NCBI GenBank assembly: GCA_017421045.1 | Contig: JAFQMC010000013.1 | Coordinates: forward strand, 1-64,000 | From: Clostridia bacterium | GTDB taxonomy: Bacteria; Bacillota; Clostridia; Oscillospirales; Acutalibacteraceae | Reading direction: 5' to 3' | Length of the DNA stretch: 64,000 bases | Shown here: in pieces, positions 46,301 to 54,510 of the stretch | Layout: every line of letters begins with the position of its first letter | Numbering within the stretch: the stretch's first letter is position 1 | Program-made: the position numbers and the translations under genes | Notes under the pieces: model-generated | Told to the model about the DNA's origin: nothing | Database searches by the model: none | Seen by the model: only the letters and a program-made list of their open reading frames with translations

Positions 46301-49300
46301 ACGCCGTCCACTGCATAATGAAGCTCGTATCTTGCCTCGCCGGTGGTCTCGTCCTTGAACACAACAGAGTAGAACGCATAGATGCTGCCATTGTGCTCAA
46401 GCACCTGACTTCCTGCAGTATTCTTTATGTCTTCTGCGATGAGAGTCTTGGTTTTTTCTTCGCTGTACTCGCCTGTGGTGAAATAGTCATCTTCGCCGTT
46501 GGATGTTCCCACCTCAGACGATGCCATTACAACAGGAATGTCCCTGACCGCTTTCTTTGCAGTAACATCAATGGTCTCGCTGTAATTTACAAAACCGTAT
46601 GTCAGAGTCTGCTTATCTGCAGTACAGTTGATTAACATATAGGCAGGCTCCAGAACTATATCAAAGACACACAGGACTACTTTTATGGATGTGCCTATCT
46701 TAAAGTTAAAATCGTTAAAATCAAGGGGATAATAGTCGTTTCTATAATATTGCGGATTGTAAACCCTGAAGCTGTCAAGCATAAGAGTTGTGTCTGCCGA
46801 CTCGGATTCCTTATGAGTAATGGTCACTGTAAACTTTATGGGCAATACACCGCTGTCTGTGTAATTGTCCACATTCCATGTGAACAGTGTGCGATACTCC
46901 TGCAGAGTATTACTCTTTGTATCTATCAGGGATCTGCGGAGGATAGAGCCTTTGGCATCCTTTACTGTAACCTCCATCACACCGCCGTTCTCGTGTCTTA
47001 TACCCACAAGCTGGAATGAGGTGCCCTGACCTTCAATGGTGATGGTGTCTCCTGCTTTTTCGGAAACGACCTTTGTATCATTGAAATAATAATCCGTATA
47101 AACCGTTCCGCCGGTGCCACCATCCTCGTCAGTGGTATTGTCGGTAACCCAGCCATCGCCATAAGATACCTTATAGGAGTACTTTTCATAATTCTCTTCC
47201 TGCTTTTCCTCAGGTATCTTTGTATTCAGGTCAAATTCCAACTGGCTGGGACTGTATACGTTTTTACCCAGAATCACGCTGATGTTTACATCTATGCTTG
47301 CACTGGCTTCAACCGCAAGTATTCCCGAAATACCGACACCAACGCCCATAGCCACCGTAAAGCCTACTGTAACAGGAATACCACTCCAAAGAGATTTGTA
47401 ATGGCAGACGCCTTTCTGGTCAACATAGTCGAGCACCTGCTTAAGACCTGTTGAGAATGAAGCGTACACTGTACTGGACACAGTGAAATACACCATATTC
47501 GCCAAAGCAGGTATCGGCAACCGGGCACTGGCACCCATATTTCCACCGACGCCTATTTTAAACATTTTAAAAGTATATCGCTGAGTAACCGGATTAAACG
47601 AGATTGTTACATTTGCGTCTACACTAAATCCACCACTTACCTTGCCAAGGGATGAGTTCAGCTTTGAAACGGGGTTGGATGTTCTTTTGCTGTATTTGTT
47701 GGCACTGTCACCTCCGGTTACTCCGTTTTGTGACACCATAGTATTCGTTTCAGTCGTGTTCTCGCCTTCGGTCTTCTTTTTTTCGCTTTCATACAAGGCA
47801 CCGGTCACTCCGTATGTCCACGCAAACTTACCTCCGATAACAATATCGTTATCATTAAAATTCGCATACAGACCGGTTCCTGAAAACTGAATCGCTCTCT
47901 TTGATTTAGCCTTGTATTTTTTGTTTAGTTCTTCATCATCCTCGTGTCGATTGGCTCTGAACGCGTATATCTGAGATAAGGCTCCCGCAACATTACTGAA
48001 ATCCGCATCAAAACCTGATATACCGATTAATACATTGTTATAATTATATGTGTCAAATTCCTGCTGCTCGTCGTAGTAGGGAGTCTCCATTCCCTGAGGC
48101 TCTGCAACAGTTGTAAACTGAAGCACCTGAGTGCCTACATACTGGGTGCTTGCAACACTCATTGTAGAGATTACTTCTCTGCTCTCGGTTTCCTCCTGAG
48201 TGCTGTCGGCGGTTGTACGGTCGTAGTTTTCTAACTCCATAGACACACCGTCTCCGCCGAAGAATATCTGATTGTAATAGGAAGATGTCTGTCCTGATTC
48301 TGACGACACGTAGTCAAAGTGGGTAGGAATATGCATGACATAGTTGTAGCCGCCGCCGGAATGAGACAAGAGCGTTAGCGAAGGTGTGAAGGGGTCCGTT
48401 TTATCGGGAGCTGCGCCCTCTACATCAACTTGCTTGACACCGAAATCCTTATTCAGATTAACAAGCTCTATCGCCTTTGCCTCAGGAACAGAAACTCCTC
48501 CCGTGTATGTAAATTCGAAGAGAACCTCTTTCTCTGTATTGGAAACCTTTTCTCTGTAGACTTTTACTTTGAAATCCTTGGGAGCGCCGTTCTTCATGGC
48601 AGATGTGTATATATCTGAGATGCTGAAATACATATCATAATATACAGGATCGGGATTTACGGATGTGTCGTTGTAAATCGCCTCAAAAGCAAGATAGTCT
48701 GCCAGATGGTCCAGGTTGTAAATGGATTCAAATCCTGATTCTGTTCTCGTCGAAACAGAAGTTGACTGCATATGCAACTGGGGTATCAGATACTCGGTTT
48801 TGTCATCGTAAAGTCTGAAGATAACCTTGTCTGCCACCTGAGCACAGTCACTCCAGGAAAGCTTTGTCTTGGTGCTGAGCGACTGGTAATCCAGATCTAT
48901 AAGGTTCGTGGAAACAATGTATCCGTGGTTTGCGTATGTGGGATCAACAATAAGGTAGGAGAACTCAATCTCGGGATAATACATTGTTTTTTCTTCCAGA
49001 TTTACGTCTGTGTTGGAAGGAGTAATATCATTTCCGTTGTCGTCATAGAAAGTGACAATTCCCCTCAGTCCGTCTCTGATTCTTTCTATGTGGGCAGCAT
49101 CCGACTCGATATCGCCGTAGTTTGATGTCAGGGTAGGAACGTTTGCATAGTCGATAGCCACACCCTGATGAATGGAGTATGTAACCTGCAATTTCAGCTT
49201 GCCTGCAAACTGATAGTTTATGCACTCATCTGCTCCCAGAGTGTTATTTATGTGATTATCAGCTTCGGTTTTTGTCAAGCCGTAGTTAGACTGCAGTGTC

Positions 49301-51306
49301 GACGGGTCTTTGGACATAATTGTATGAAGAGGCAAATCAAAAGACCCGCTTTTGGTAAGTGCACCCACGTTGTGAACATTACCGTTTTCATCCACAAGCT
49401 TCATGGTTTCAGGAGTGGGCATATTCGCAGCGCTTGTGCCTGCGACAGGCGAGAACGTTACTGTGACGGTACTACCAACATAAAAGCCGTATTTGTCGGC
49501 TTTTTCATCGGCATACATATCTGCAATGCCTACTCCGCCCTTGGTGTTGTCCTGTATCTCGAAGATCCATTCATAGCCGTCCATCACAATAGTAACGGAA
49601 GAGTCCGTACAACTGAATTCGACCCCGGGAGCGTCGAAAACACGGAAGGGAATAACTGCACGATGCAGCTGTGTGTCTCGCATCATGAAGTGGGTATCGT
49701 CACCCTGATTATTTACATTGTATATCATCCAGAAAAGCAGGTGTCTGGATGCTTCGTAACCTAATGTATCAATAAAGCGGTCTGCGTTTCCGTCGGTAAG
49801 GCTGATAGACCTGGGAGAGTCGTTGCTGTAATCGTCATTACAGGCATATCTGTTCATCAGAATGTATGCCCGGTTATTCTTCATCCAATTAAAATCATCA
49901 TCACTGCAGCTGCCCAGCTGAGATTTTATATAGCTGAAGTGACTGCCGTCAATACCGTATTCAGAATCATTGGGCATATATCCGAAGACGGTATTGGGCT
50001 TACCGTTTTTCAGGTTTTCCTTGTTCTTGAAGGCGACGGCCATGCTCTTGTAGAAATTCAGGTCGTAGGTATTTTGGGATACTATTACGGTATCCTCGTT
50101 AGCATCGGTGTACTCATTGTTTGCTGTCCATTTGCTTCCTGAGGAATATCTTTGAGTATATCCGTCCGGGGTTACGGTCTGCACATCTGTCCACACGGAA
50201 CTTTCAGACACCGATACAATATCGCCTTTCGGCACAGACTGCACCGCGGTACCGTTTACTGCACCTACTGCAGAAAGCAACAGATCCTTGCGGTTGACCG
50301 TGTCGTTCTTATTTACGACAGAAGTGGCAGAAGTCACCAGTGCTTCCTCGTCGCTCCGCTCAAGATCGGCAGAAGCCTCAATTCTTGTGACTTCGTTTCC
50401 TCCACTTTTCATTTCGTTTGTAATGTTTATGCGTACAGAGGTCTCGCTCTCTGCTTCACAGCCCTTCATATCCGTCATGGTAACAGTGAAGTATTTTGCA
50501 TCTGTATACTTTTCGTCTGACTTAACAAGAGGAATCCATACTGTCTGCTCTGTCTGGTCAGGTACAAACATTATCTGTTTTTCCACTGCCTCGAAGTCCA
50601 CGCCTTCTTTAGCTGTGCCCTTAGATGTCTTTATCACCAGAGAGCAGTAGTCGGAATCGTTGTTTTTGCGGACAACGCGCAGGGGAACAGAGCCTGCACT
50701 TTTGTCGAAAACTGCAACATCGGTACTCAGGCTCACGGCACTCTGAACATAGGGTTCGTCATCGGTGATGGTGATAACTGCAGATGCAGCATCAGAAATT
50801 GTACCCAAAGAAGCCTCTGTCAGAGCGAACATCAGAAGCTGGTCGCCTTTTCTCACGTCATCGTTCTTTATCTCCACTTTTGCAGTAGCCTTTGTCTGCT
50901 GAGGTGCAAACTCAACAACTCCCATAGAGTTGGGGTACAGCTCATCATCAGCAGAAATTCTGTTGATCATATATGTAAGCTCTGCGGAATCGTCGGCTCC
51001 GCCAAGTCTGTAGACTACAATACCAAGATATATATCCTGAGGATTCTGAGGGTCTGTGCCGCCCTCTGAAACGCCATAGGAATTGTACTCTACTACATAC
51101 AATCCGTCAGGATACTCCTCTCTCCACTCATCCTCAGAGAAGTAGTAATCCTCCACGTTATTCTTTGCGCCTTCGAGACTCATGGTGGTAGACTCAATGC
51201 CTGCATCCTCCATGTTTACGGTCTCAGCCGCTACTCCTACGAAAGAGGAACACATCATTACCACTGTAAGCAGTAACGATACAACGTTCATAAGTAATCT
51301 TTTCAT
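40333..51306 (-). CDS. Giant surface protein with Calx-beta and CARDB-like domains (3657 residues)
   Basis: The signal peptide (MKRLLMNVVSLLLTVVMMCS) leads to two Calx-beta-like domains at about residues 70-185 and 190-300 (ending VITITDDE and VRINITNE). A long beta-rich region follows, with a stretch of small hydrophobic residues near 1300-1400 (GVGVGISGILAVEASASIDV). A CARDB-like domain lies near 2180 (TDFKLDNDIFSAGNEIGVFF), and Ig/SbsA-like repeats occupy the C-terminal third. A Pro/Thr/Asp/Glu-rich spacer, then HVSTGRD, a membrane helix (MWIMAAVMVGAFMAVIIW) and RKKFSA form a sorting-like signal. The Calx-beta loops suggest calcium binding. AGGAGG precedes the ATG, 3 bp after the preceding gene's stop. 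It is probably the main structural component of a cell-surface layer or stalk. Confidence 0.88.
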   Translation of the reverse strand: MKRLLMNVVSLLLTVVMMCSSFVGVAAETVNMEDAGIESTTMSLEGAKNNVEDYYFSEDEWREEYPDGLYVVEYNSYGVSEGGTDPQNPQDIYLGIVVYRLGGADDSAELTYMINRISADDELYPNSMGVVEFAPQQTKATAKVEIKNDDVRKGDQLLMFALTEASLGTISDAASAVITITDDEPYVQSAVSLSTDVAVFDKSAGSVPLRVVRKNNDSDYCSLVIKTSKGTAKEGVDFEAVEKQIMFVPDQTEQTVWIPLVKSDEKYTDAKYFTVTMTDMKGCEAESETSVRINITNEMKSGGNEVTRIEASADLERSDEEALVTSATSVVNKNDTVNRKDLLLSAVGAVNGTAVQSVPKGDIVSVSESSVWTDVQTVTPDGYTQRYSSGSKWTANNEYTDANEDTVIVSQNTYDLNFYKSMAVAFKNKENLKNGKPNTVFGYMPNDSEYGIDGSHFSYIKSQLGSCSDDDFNWMKNNRAYILMNRYACNDDYSNDSPRSISLTDGNADRFIDTLGYEASRHLLFWMIYNVNNQGDDTHFMMRDTQLHRAVIPFRVFDAPGVEFSCTDSSVTIVMDGYEWIFEIQDNTKGGVGIADMYADEKADKYGFYVGSTVTVTFSPVAGTSAANMPTPETMKLVDENGNVHNVGALTKSGSFDLPLHTIMSKDPSTLQSNYGLTKTEADNHINNTLGADECINYQFAGKLKLQVTYSIHQGVAIDYANVPTLTSNYGDIESDAAHIERIRDGLRGIVTFYDDNGNDITPSNTDVNLEEKTMYYPEIEFSYLIVDPTYANHGYIVSTNLIDLDYQSLSTKTKLSWSDCAQVADKVIFRLYDDKTEYLIPQLHMQSTSVSTRTESGFESIYNLDHLADYLAFEAIYNDTSVNPDPVYYDMYFSISDIYTSAMKNGAPKDFKVKVYREKVSNTEKEVLFEFTYTGGVSVPEAKAIELVNLNKDFGVKQVDVEGAAPDKTDPFTPSLTLLSHSGGGYNYVMHIPTHFDYVSSESGQTSSYYNQIFFGGDGVSMELENYDRTTADSTQEETESREVISTMSVASTQYVGTQVLQFTTVAEPQGMETPYYDEQQEFDTYNYNNVLIGISGFDADFSNVAGALSQIYAFRANRHEDDEELNKKYKAKSKRAIQFSGTGLYANFNDNDIVIGGKFAWTYGVTGALYESEKKKTEGENTTETNTMVSQNGVTGGDSANKYSKRTSNPVSKLNSSLGKVSGGFSVDANVTISFNPVTQRYTFKMFKIGVGGNMGASARLPIPALANMVYFTVSSTVYASFSTGLKQVLDYVDQKGVCHYKSLWSGIPVTVGFTVAMGVGVGISGILAVEASASIDVNISVILGKNVYSPSQLEFDLNTKIPEEKQEENYEKYSYKVSYGDGWVTDNTTDEDGGTGGTVYTDYYFNDTKVVSEKAGDTITIEGQGTSFQLVGIRHENGGVMEVTVKDAKGSILRRSLIDTKSNTLQEYRTLFTWNVDNYTDSGVLPIKFTVTITHKESESADTTLMLDSFRVYNPQYYRNDYYPLDFNDFNFKIGTSIKVVLCVFDIVLEPAYMLINCTADKQTLTYGFVNYSETIDVTAKKAVRDIPVVMASSEVGTSNGEDDYFTTGEYSEEKTKTLIAEDIKNTAGSQVLEHNGSIYAFYSVVFKDETTGEARYELHYAVDGVEKGKVSDDIFVSEFYAFEDENGKLSVIYITTDSTVVSIKGEEGKTVTVELSDGTTITTDDISDLKNLLQKTCVKLAVLEDGNSFSVQNIGNTADSTNQRPESSPVAASITGESGNTSVLIYAEDEKTEEDADYNMNWQSFAEDEVGTSQKMASIMNAVYTGRAQLYCAVKSGGEAYSAPVSLDLESLLGADKFKTGFKITSIDAIMADQDTACVAFSAEIPYVADSVSVGTLKELYYITFDISGGNITSKDVLVIDSVIDYDAVLDEVFAAGDEIPESYINPDTGEIYDSMILRNVQLERAVVGGNDTVVDENSVPEPVLFYQTNSSINHVTYSALCAAVEGKKNGSENKEEIEVLYDGYFDDYVIAVEPNHTINLIYTDNTGNENEDTLYIANYDAEKKLWNYPRQLTYSDAFDADKYEDREETFSLAFEDYSAFIDSEGKVAVALKSSYAPFVYDKGITEDSLGTDSSVNFDEMCDGTYIDASGNAQPMIVTPVVDYDSEKARSDVFLLTFEKKVTDVNVTDFKLDNDIFSAGNEIGVFFNIENTGDTIIDKMRVKLYYYDLEKGEKVNGELTSQELTCTLLAGDYYEAYMSYVVEDAPDNSLLCVEIRDGSGRKVLYDSLHDSYEAGDEENVTYHEIHKSAEIIIDGMDLDIDSKGILTFNVRMANIGAVAAQHDATVYCDVHNAEGGKIGTLFSFVADKESLDLGESKTYSNYMDVSDYLVDGEMYYSLRVSTSDKQYNTENDVTEVTTCHQMPEIQVESITDSEGEDLVATVGGMGYMLRLGEEITVESSVLSDVYTHSQLRGYEIGSSCLSIDNSSQDGTMKIKAIAMPENASGCAKVIIGLEGTRVYRCIYLKVTKRDVVDFDSTCIDENWTESTRSCLYAYDADVAYTQQDSSEINFSFYGEDIKIYGNYLENGGKFLVTITDKDGNIVKEETVDTAKDLNDYGMLLYTSGKMEFDEYEVSIKSILQEGERLALDCAKFTVDLSDADLTPYAVAESYEEELALPLVSGRQRQAEFTLNFNKHIELKEGKSYEDITLRFDEYEKQTDGTYKPTGEQSVFTAVGIEDESRLVLSSVLSSKQGTVMKYVLADSYIPEGVLVTKRGKDVATEIPDWDMVSYELKESGILSVIVGDDAEMPDGSVQKSVLVKFMTAPVTDRLEGTKLLYLTKNEKGEEQTVEFKYSQMSEDPRTAVYRADKLELSAEELSKVWNFSSGIVLGESNYVLVTAQGDYLENDISTVIEDTSKLNISYEKIKSETAPVISVSEKGAVIVSVIFPEAVNSQYADNAYVTVRQTLTYKDGETRSTNIRLYAQKSNEAQREVVFTRSNAESLPGGVTAQYVLVSKSIEYKDENRSITRAYDGIAIDPAISKATDVTVLSDAYIVSAKPYIDAKGKLCAEVVFSTAVKEQNLAETTVSVTKNTEEYDSDHSKELALEFESLKNGRIATYKYKGDSEISLAYGESAKTYTVNNTLNSESGNKPVTADGAYEFSLSILSTEALSLTRAKATSATIELVKNADFGYNAVLSVKWNEDIARTEEGNTFATLSMTRGSSEPQNIGLDLIDLSDNTLKFVTTTPITLNSGEITTFEITDRFIDAQSLITDAQGVGVSEEIRGLASLVVDNTNVGVVKAVSAVFTEYGEGKISAEAKVVYDSELRERSFENSSIEATQKIIFPNGDSTSVSTKLLFDSIIDSNTALYKAELTVDEDAQGVELILGEEIKTYGDNSLYNTDKTLALSTELPDCDKVKLGRVQAKSVTMMSKTEDLKIESVADTVIAVTYNDEIVVEDMQDITLVAKLRGVEGTDTLVYRAHDMINDKTLLFVPDAKAEGKHANVIELYTESTSLILSNDAKIYDKENKFDVALLLPDSTQSFYLNTEDSTIPTTPDPSDGPMPTTPDSGEVTVPTAPDEEESIATKPEEDKTDAQIPTENTGAQSDSDTNGDKTDGSHVSTGRDLTYMWIMAAVMVGAFMAVIIWRKKFSA

Positions 51307-51309
51307 ATG

Positions 51310-52194
51310 TTAATCCTCCTCTGTGATGATTGATGTTTCAATAGGAACGAATTCATCATATTCTTCATCGCTGTTTTCCATGAAAGCAATCTCGGATACG
51401 GATGTATACATAACATCCTGACCGCTGGATGCGGTGTAGGTAACGGTGAACGAGTATTTCTGCATCGCAACCATTTCGTTGTATATGGAATAGGTGACTG
51501 ACGCGCTGTTCACCTCAAGCTGATTAGCCTTAACCTTTTCTCCCGTTACCTCAGAAAGCTTCTGAGCAAAGGATTCGAGAACCTCATCCTCAGGTGCAGA
51601 GAGTTGCACCGTAACGTCTCCGCAGTTTTCGTAGCCTTCCATCTCGTTTTCAACAAACGAGGCAGAAACCGCCTTATCCTTGCTGTATCGGTAGAGGGAG
51701 TAGCCGTCCACAATTTCTCTGAATTCATCGGCGGTCATATCCTCGACCACCACGTTGGCGCCGGTGGAGTTGTCGTAAACAACGTCATCCTCACAGAACA
51801 GAGAAACCGTAACATCGAAGTCCTCTGCCTCGGCACCGATTGTACTGCTCTTGGTGTTCAGATAAAAATGAACTATATCATCCTCTTCGACAAAGGTTAT
51901 AATTCCGTCGGTATCTGTCTGCTGGGTGACTCCTCCCGATTTTATCTGACCGAGGGAATTTATCTGCACTGTCATATTACTCTTGGACTCGGTACTGTCT
52001 ATTGCAGACATAACAAAGCTGTATGTATCCGGCTCTCTGTTAAGCAGTATCACCGCAACCACCACAGTGGCTGTAAGGAGTACCACCAGAAGGATGCTTA
52101 TCACGGTCACAAACTTCTTGTTTCTTAGCACTGCGTCTTTGAAAACAAGCTTCTGCTTCTGAAAATTCACATCTTCATTGTTCAGTTTTTTCAA
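51310..52194 (-). CDS. Membrane-anchored extracytoplasmic protein, unknown family
   Basis: The start is placed at TTG 52192-52194 because GGAGGG lies seven bases upstream; a TTG at 52239 opens the same frame without a site. The 294-residue protein has a short cytoplasmic N-terminus, one membrane helix (KFVTVISILLVVLLTATVVV, continuing AVILL) and an external domain rich in beta-strands. Alternating patterns such as DVTVSLFCEDDVVYDN and ASVTYSIYNEMVAMQKYSF hint at a LolA/LppX-like curved sheet, but this is a guess. It is the first gene of the operon with the two giant surface proteins (stop 3 bp before the next ATG), suggesting a role in their export, folding or anchoring. A promoter lies at 52269-52297. 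Confidence 0.7.
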   Translation of the reverse strand: MKKLNNEDVNFQKQKLVFKDAVLRNKKFVTVISILLVVLLTATVVVAVILLNREPDTYSFVMSAIDSTESKSNMTVQINSLGQIKSGGVTQQTDTDGIITFVEEDDIVHFYLNTKSSTIGAEAEDFDVTVSLFCEDDVVYDNSTGANVVVEDMTADEFREIVDGYSLYRYSKDKAVSASFVENEMEGYENCGDVTVQLSAPEDEVLESFAQKLSEVTGEKVKANQLEVNSASVTYSIYNEMVAMQKYSFTVTYTASSGQDVMYTSVSEIAFMENSDEEYDEFVPIETSIITEED

Positions 52195-52458
52195 AAGGAT
52201 CCCTCCAATACGCCAAGTATCTTTGTGTTTACAAAACAATCTGAAAATATGTCTACTTATCTACAATAATAATATCACACACATCAATCAAATTCAATAA
52301 GTTTATCCAAAAGAAACACACTCCTACATTCCGAAAAACTTCAGTAAACATCGTATTTTCCCGCGGAAAGTCCGAACTCCCCCGAGCAAGCTCTCAGCTC
52401 GTGCAGAAAAGCCTTGATTTCGCCATGTGATTTCGCTACCGGACGCAGAAACAAACGC
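52195..52458. other. Intergenic region between the two surface operons
   Basis: It holds the promoter at 52269-52297 and leads to the terminator at 52459. Between 52300 and 52458 I see no gene or strong structure. Confidence 0.5.
52269..52297 (-). promoter_or_regulatory. Promoter of the giant surface protein operon
   Basis: On the minus strand, TTGAAT (52292-52297), a 17-nt spacer and TATTAT (52269-52274), about 75 bp before the TTG start at 52194. Confidence 0.55.
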
Positions 52459-52485
52459 AAAAAAGCTCCCGAGATACTCGGGAGC
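52459..52485 (-). terminator. Terminator of the SipW-fibre operon
   Basis: A 9-bp G+C-rich stem, GCTCCCGAG (52465-52473) with CTCGGGAGC (52477-52485) and an ATA loop, is followed on the minus strand by TTTTTTGCG. It lies 60 bp past the second signal peptidase gene and separates the two surface operons. Confidence 0.88.
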
Positions 52486-52545
52486 CTTGGGAAAATTCAT
52501 AGCAGGAAGGACCTGATGCTACGAGAGTCTTTCTGACTAATGCCT

Positions 52546-53196
52546 TTATTCTTTTGGCAATGACTGTGAATCGTCATCGTCCTTTGCTTGCTGTGCGCTT
52601 TCTGCCTGAAGTCGTTCGATAATCTCGTTGATATCTTCTCCGTCTTTTGCGGATTTTTTGCCTGTGGCGTTTTTTATAAACACGATGAGTTCATCAATAA
52701 ACACGAAGACTATCAGCGCCACGATCGTAAGCAAGCCCCAGGGAGAGAAGAAGAAGCTATAAAAAACGTTTAGGAAGGGAAGCTCACAAACCATAACCGA
52801 AACCACCCTGTCAACCTCTATGGGATCATCGGGAATATCGTTCGCCACACCTTTGGTCTGCAGTTTGACAACACCGTCTTCCTCACAGGGTGCAACGATG
52901 ACCTCGTGTGTTATCAGGTTGCCCTCCATATGCCCGCTTCCCTTGTAGGTGACAACATCTCCTACCTGAAGCTCCATTGGGTCAACAACGACTTTTCCCA
53001 GGATAACATCACCGACCGACAGCTCAGGCTCCATACTTCCGCTGGAGACGCGAAACACGGAGTATCCGAAAACCGTAGGATTCGTACCGTTGATACGTGC
53101 GACAAAAGACATTACTATCGTCAGTGTCAGAGCCGCAATCAGAATCCAACAAAATATATCAAGACATTTTTTTACTATTTTAATAACAGTTTTCAT
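52546..53196 (-). CDS. sipW: SipW-type signal peptidase I (second copy)
   Basis: The start is placed at MKTVIKIVKKCL (ATG 53194-53196) behind GGAAGGAT; a longer frame to 53292 overlaps the preceding gene. The 216-residue protein has an N-terminal membrane helix (residues 10-33), catalytic Ser54 in RVSSGSMEPELSVGD, and His97 in LITHEVI where ordinary bacterial signal peptidases have lysine. A second helix lies near residues 150-170 and a charged tail of about 40 residues follows (KKSAKDGEDINEI). The Ser-His pair marks the ER/SipW branch (S26B). It should remove the special signal segments of the five fibre-like proteins encoded upstream in the same operon. Confidence 0.9.
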   Translation of the reverse strand: MKTVIKIVKKCLDIFCWILIAALTLTIVMSFVARINGTNPTVFGYSVFRVSSGSMEPELSVGDVILGKVVVDPMELQVGDVVTYKGSGHMEGNLITHEVIVAPCEEDGVVKLQTKGVANDIPDDPIEVDRVVSVMVCELPFLNVFYSFFFSPWGLLTIVALIVFVFIDELIVFIKNATGKKSAKDGEDINEIIERLQAESAQQAKDDDDSQSLPKE

Positions 53197-53272
53197 ACTA
53201 TATCCTTCCGACAAAATAAGGTACATTACCAAAACAGACAGCAGAGACTTTCTGCTGTCTGTGAGTGTTGAT

Positions 53273-53872
53273 TTATTCCTGATAGTCTGCAATGCTTAAA
53301 TCAGGAGATGTGTCCCCGGCATCGCCCGGATAATCTGCCTCGTCATCCTGACTTTCTTTAAAAAGCCTTCTGAGGGATAGCACCTCGTTGATGAACATCA
53401 GTGCCAGAAATCCCAGCACTACCACAAGACCCATGGGAGTCATGAAGAAGTTGTACACAGAGCTTAGTATCGGCAACGCGCAAACCATTCTGCCTATAAC
53501 CTGCTCCTCGGAAATCTCGGGGTCGGGATAGGAGTTTGCGATGCCCATAGTCTGCATATAGTAAGTGCCGTTTGACTCGTACGGCTCACGCACAATCTCG
53601 TGGGTAATGGTCTTTCCCGTATAGCTGCCGACCTCACCGTGATAGGTGATGACATCACCAAGCTTCACTGCGGTGATATCCCTGACGCTTTTTGACAGGA
53701 TGATATCTCCTACCTGAAGTTTCGGCTCCATACTGGCGGAAGAAATCCGAAGTATCTGATAGCCGAAGAGCTCGGGGGTTTTTCCCTGTATTCTGGTGAA
53801 TGTAAGCATTATCACCAGAGAAAAGGTTATCAATAAAATTATGGCAGATAAAATACTGTTTAGTTTTTTCAA
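53273..53872 (-). CDS. sipW: SipW-type signal peptidase I (first copy)
   Basis: A 199-residue SipW-type peptidase: N-terminal helix (residues 8-26), catalytic Ser47 in RISSASMEPKLQVGD, His91 in KTITHEIVREP, a membrane helix near residues 145-165 and an acidic tail (DEADYPGDAGD). The spacing from Ser to His matches the second copy. The sequence differs enough to suggest different preferences or partners. It lies 35 bp after the 194-residue fibre-like gene and 76 bp before the next peptidase. Confidence 0.9.
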   Translation of the reverse strand: MKKLNSILSAIILLITFSLVIMLTFTRIQGKTPELFGYQILRISSASMEPKLQVGDIILSKSVRDITAVKLGDVITYHGEVGSYTGKTITHEIVREPYESNGTYYMQTMGIANSYPDPEISEEQVIGRMVCALPILSSVYNFFMTPMGLVVVLGFLALMFINEVLSLRRLFKESQDDEADYPGDAGDTSPDLSIADYQE

Positions 53873-53907
53873 ACGATTAGACCCTTCAGAAAATGCTGTT
53901 GTTGCTT

Positions 53908-54492
53908 TTAGTTGTATACAAGATACTGTGCACCGAGAGTAATAGTTCCGTCTGTAGTATTTGCAGTATCGGGTTTTACAAACCAGTATACTTCTACGGT
54001 ACCATTGTTTTCAAGAAAAATGTTGTCCTCAACGCAAACCTTATTTGCTGCATTGTTAGTGCAGGTGTATTCCTTATAGGTTTTCTCGGGACCCACAAGT
54101 CCGATATGGAACTCGTTGCCCATGTTACTGCTGAGGGTAATGCTCTGCAGATAAAGGGAAACCATAGAGTCGCCTGCGTTTGCAGTGTCTGTGATTACAG
54201 TTTTGAAGTAGGTTACTTCGCCTGCCTTTGCAGTCACTGCACCGGAGACGGCCGTTTCGCTGTAGGAAACGACTCCGTTTTCCGATGTACCTGCATAGGT
54301 GGCAACAGTTCTCTCCTCCGAGGCTGCGTTGTTGACCATACCGGTCTGCCTATATATCAGCTTGTTGCTCTCGCCGCCTGCAACTTTAGTGCGGTTATAC
54401 CATGAAAACGTTGAGCCTGCCGCCATAGTCAGCACCAACGCCAGCATCACAATATAGGATATAAGTCTGAGATTGCTTCTGTCTTTTTTCAC
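53908..54492 (-). CDS. Small SipW-dependent surface (TasA/camelysin-like) protein
   Basis: A 194-residue protein starting with GTG (54490-54492) behind AAAGGCGG. It begins with a SipW-type signal: basic MKKDRSNLRL, the hydrophobic ISYIVMLALVLTMAAGSTFS and a W-Y pair at the cleavage region (FSWYNRTKVAGG). The rest is Thr/Ser-rich beta-strand pattern (KAGEVTYFKTVITDTANAG, VSLYLQSITLSSN). It is similar in size to small TasA-family fibre subunits. It is the smallest of the five in the operon and is encoded next to the two peptidases, so it may be a main or minor fibre subunit. Assignment rests on the signal segment and context. Confidence 0.75.
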   Translation of the reverse strand: MKKDRSNLRLISYIVMLALVLTMAAGSTFSWYNRTKVAGGESNKLIYRQTGMVNNAASEERTVATYAGTSENGVVSYSETAVSGAVTAKAGEVTYFKTVITDTANAGDSMVSLYLQSITLSSNMGNEFHIGLVGPEKTYKEYTCTNNAANKVCVEDNIFLENNGTVEVYWFVKPDTANTTDGTITLGAQYLVYN

Positions 54493-54510
54493 GGTATCAC
54501 CGCCTTTCGT

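Noticed and set aside
33357..51306. Scaffoldin (cohesin) role for the giant proteins
   Set aside because: No cohesin-like signature could be recognised in either protein; the repeats look GLUG-, Calx-beta- and Ig-like.
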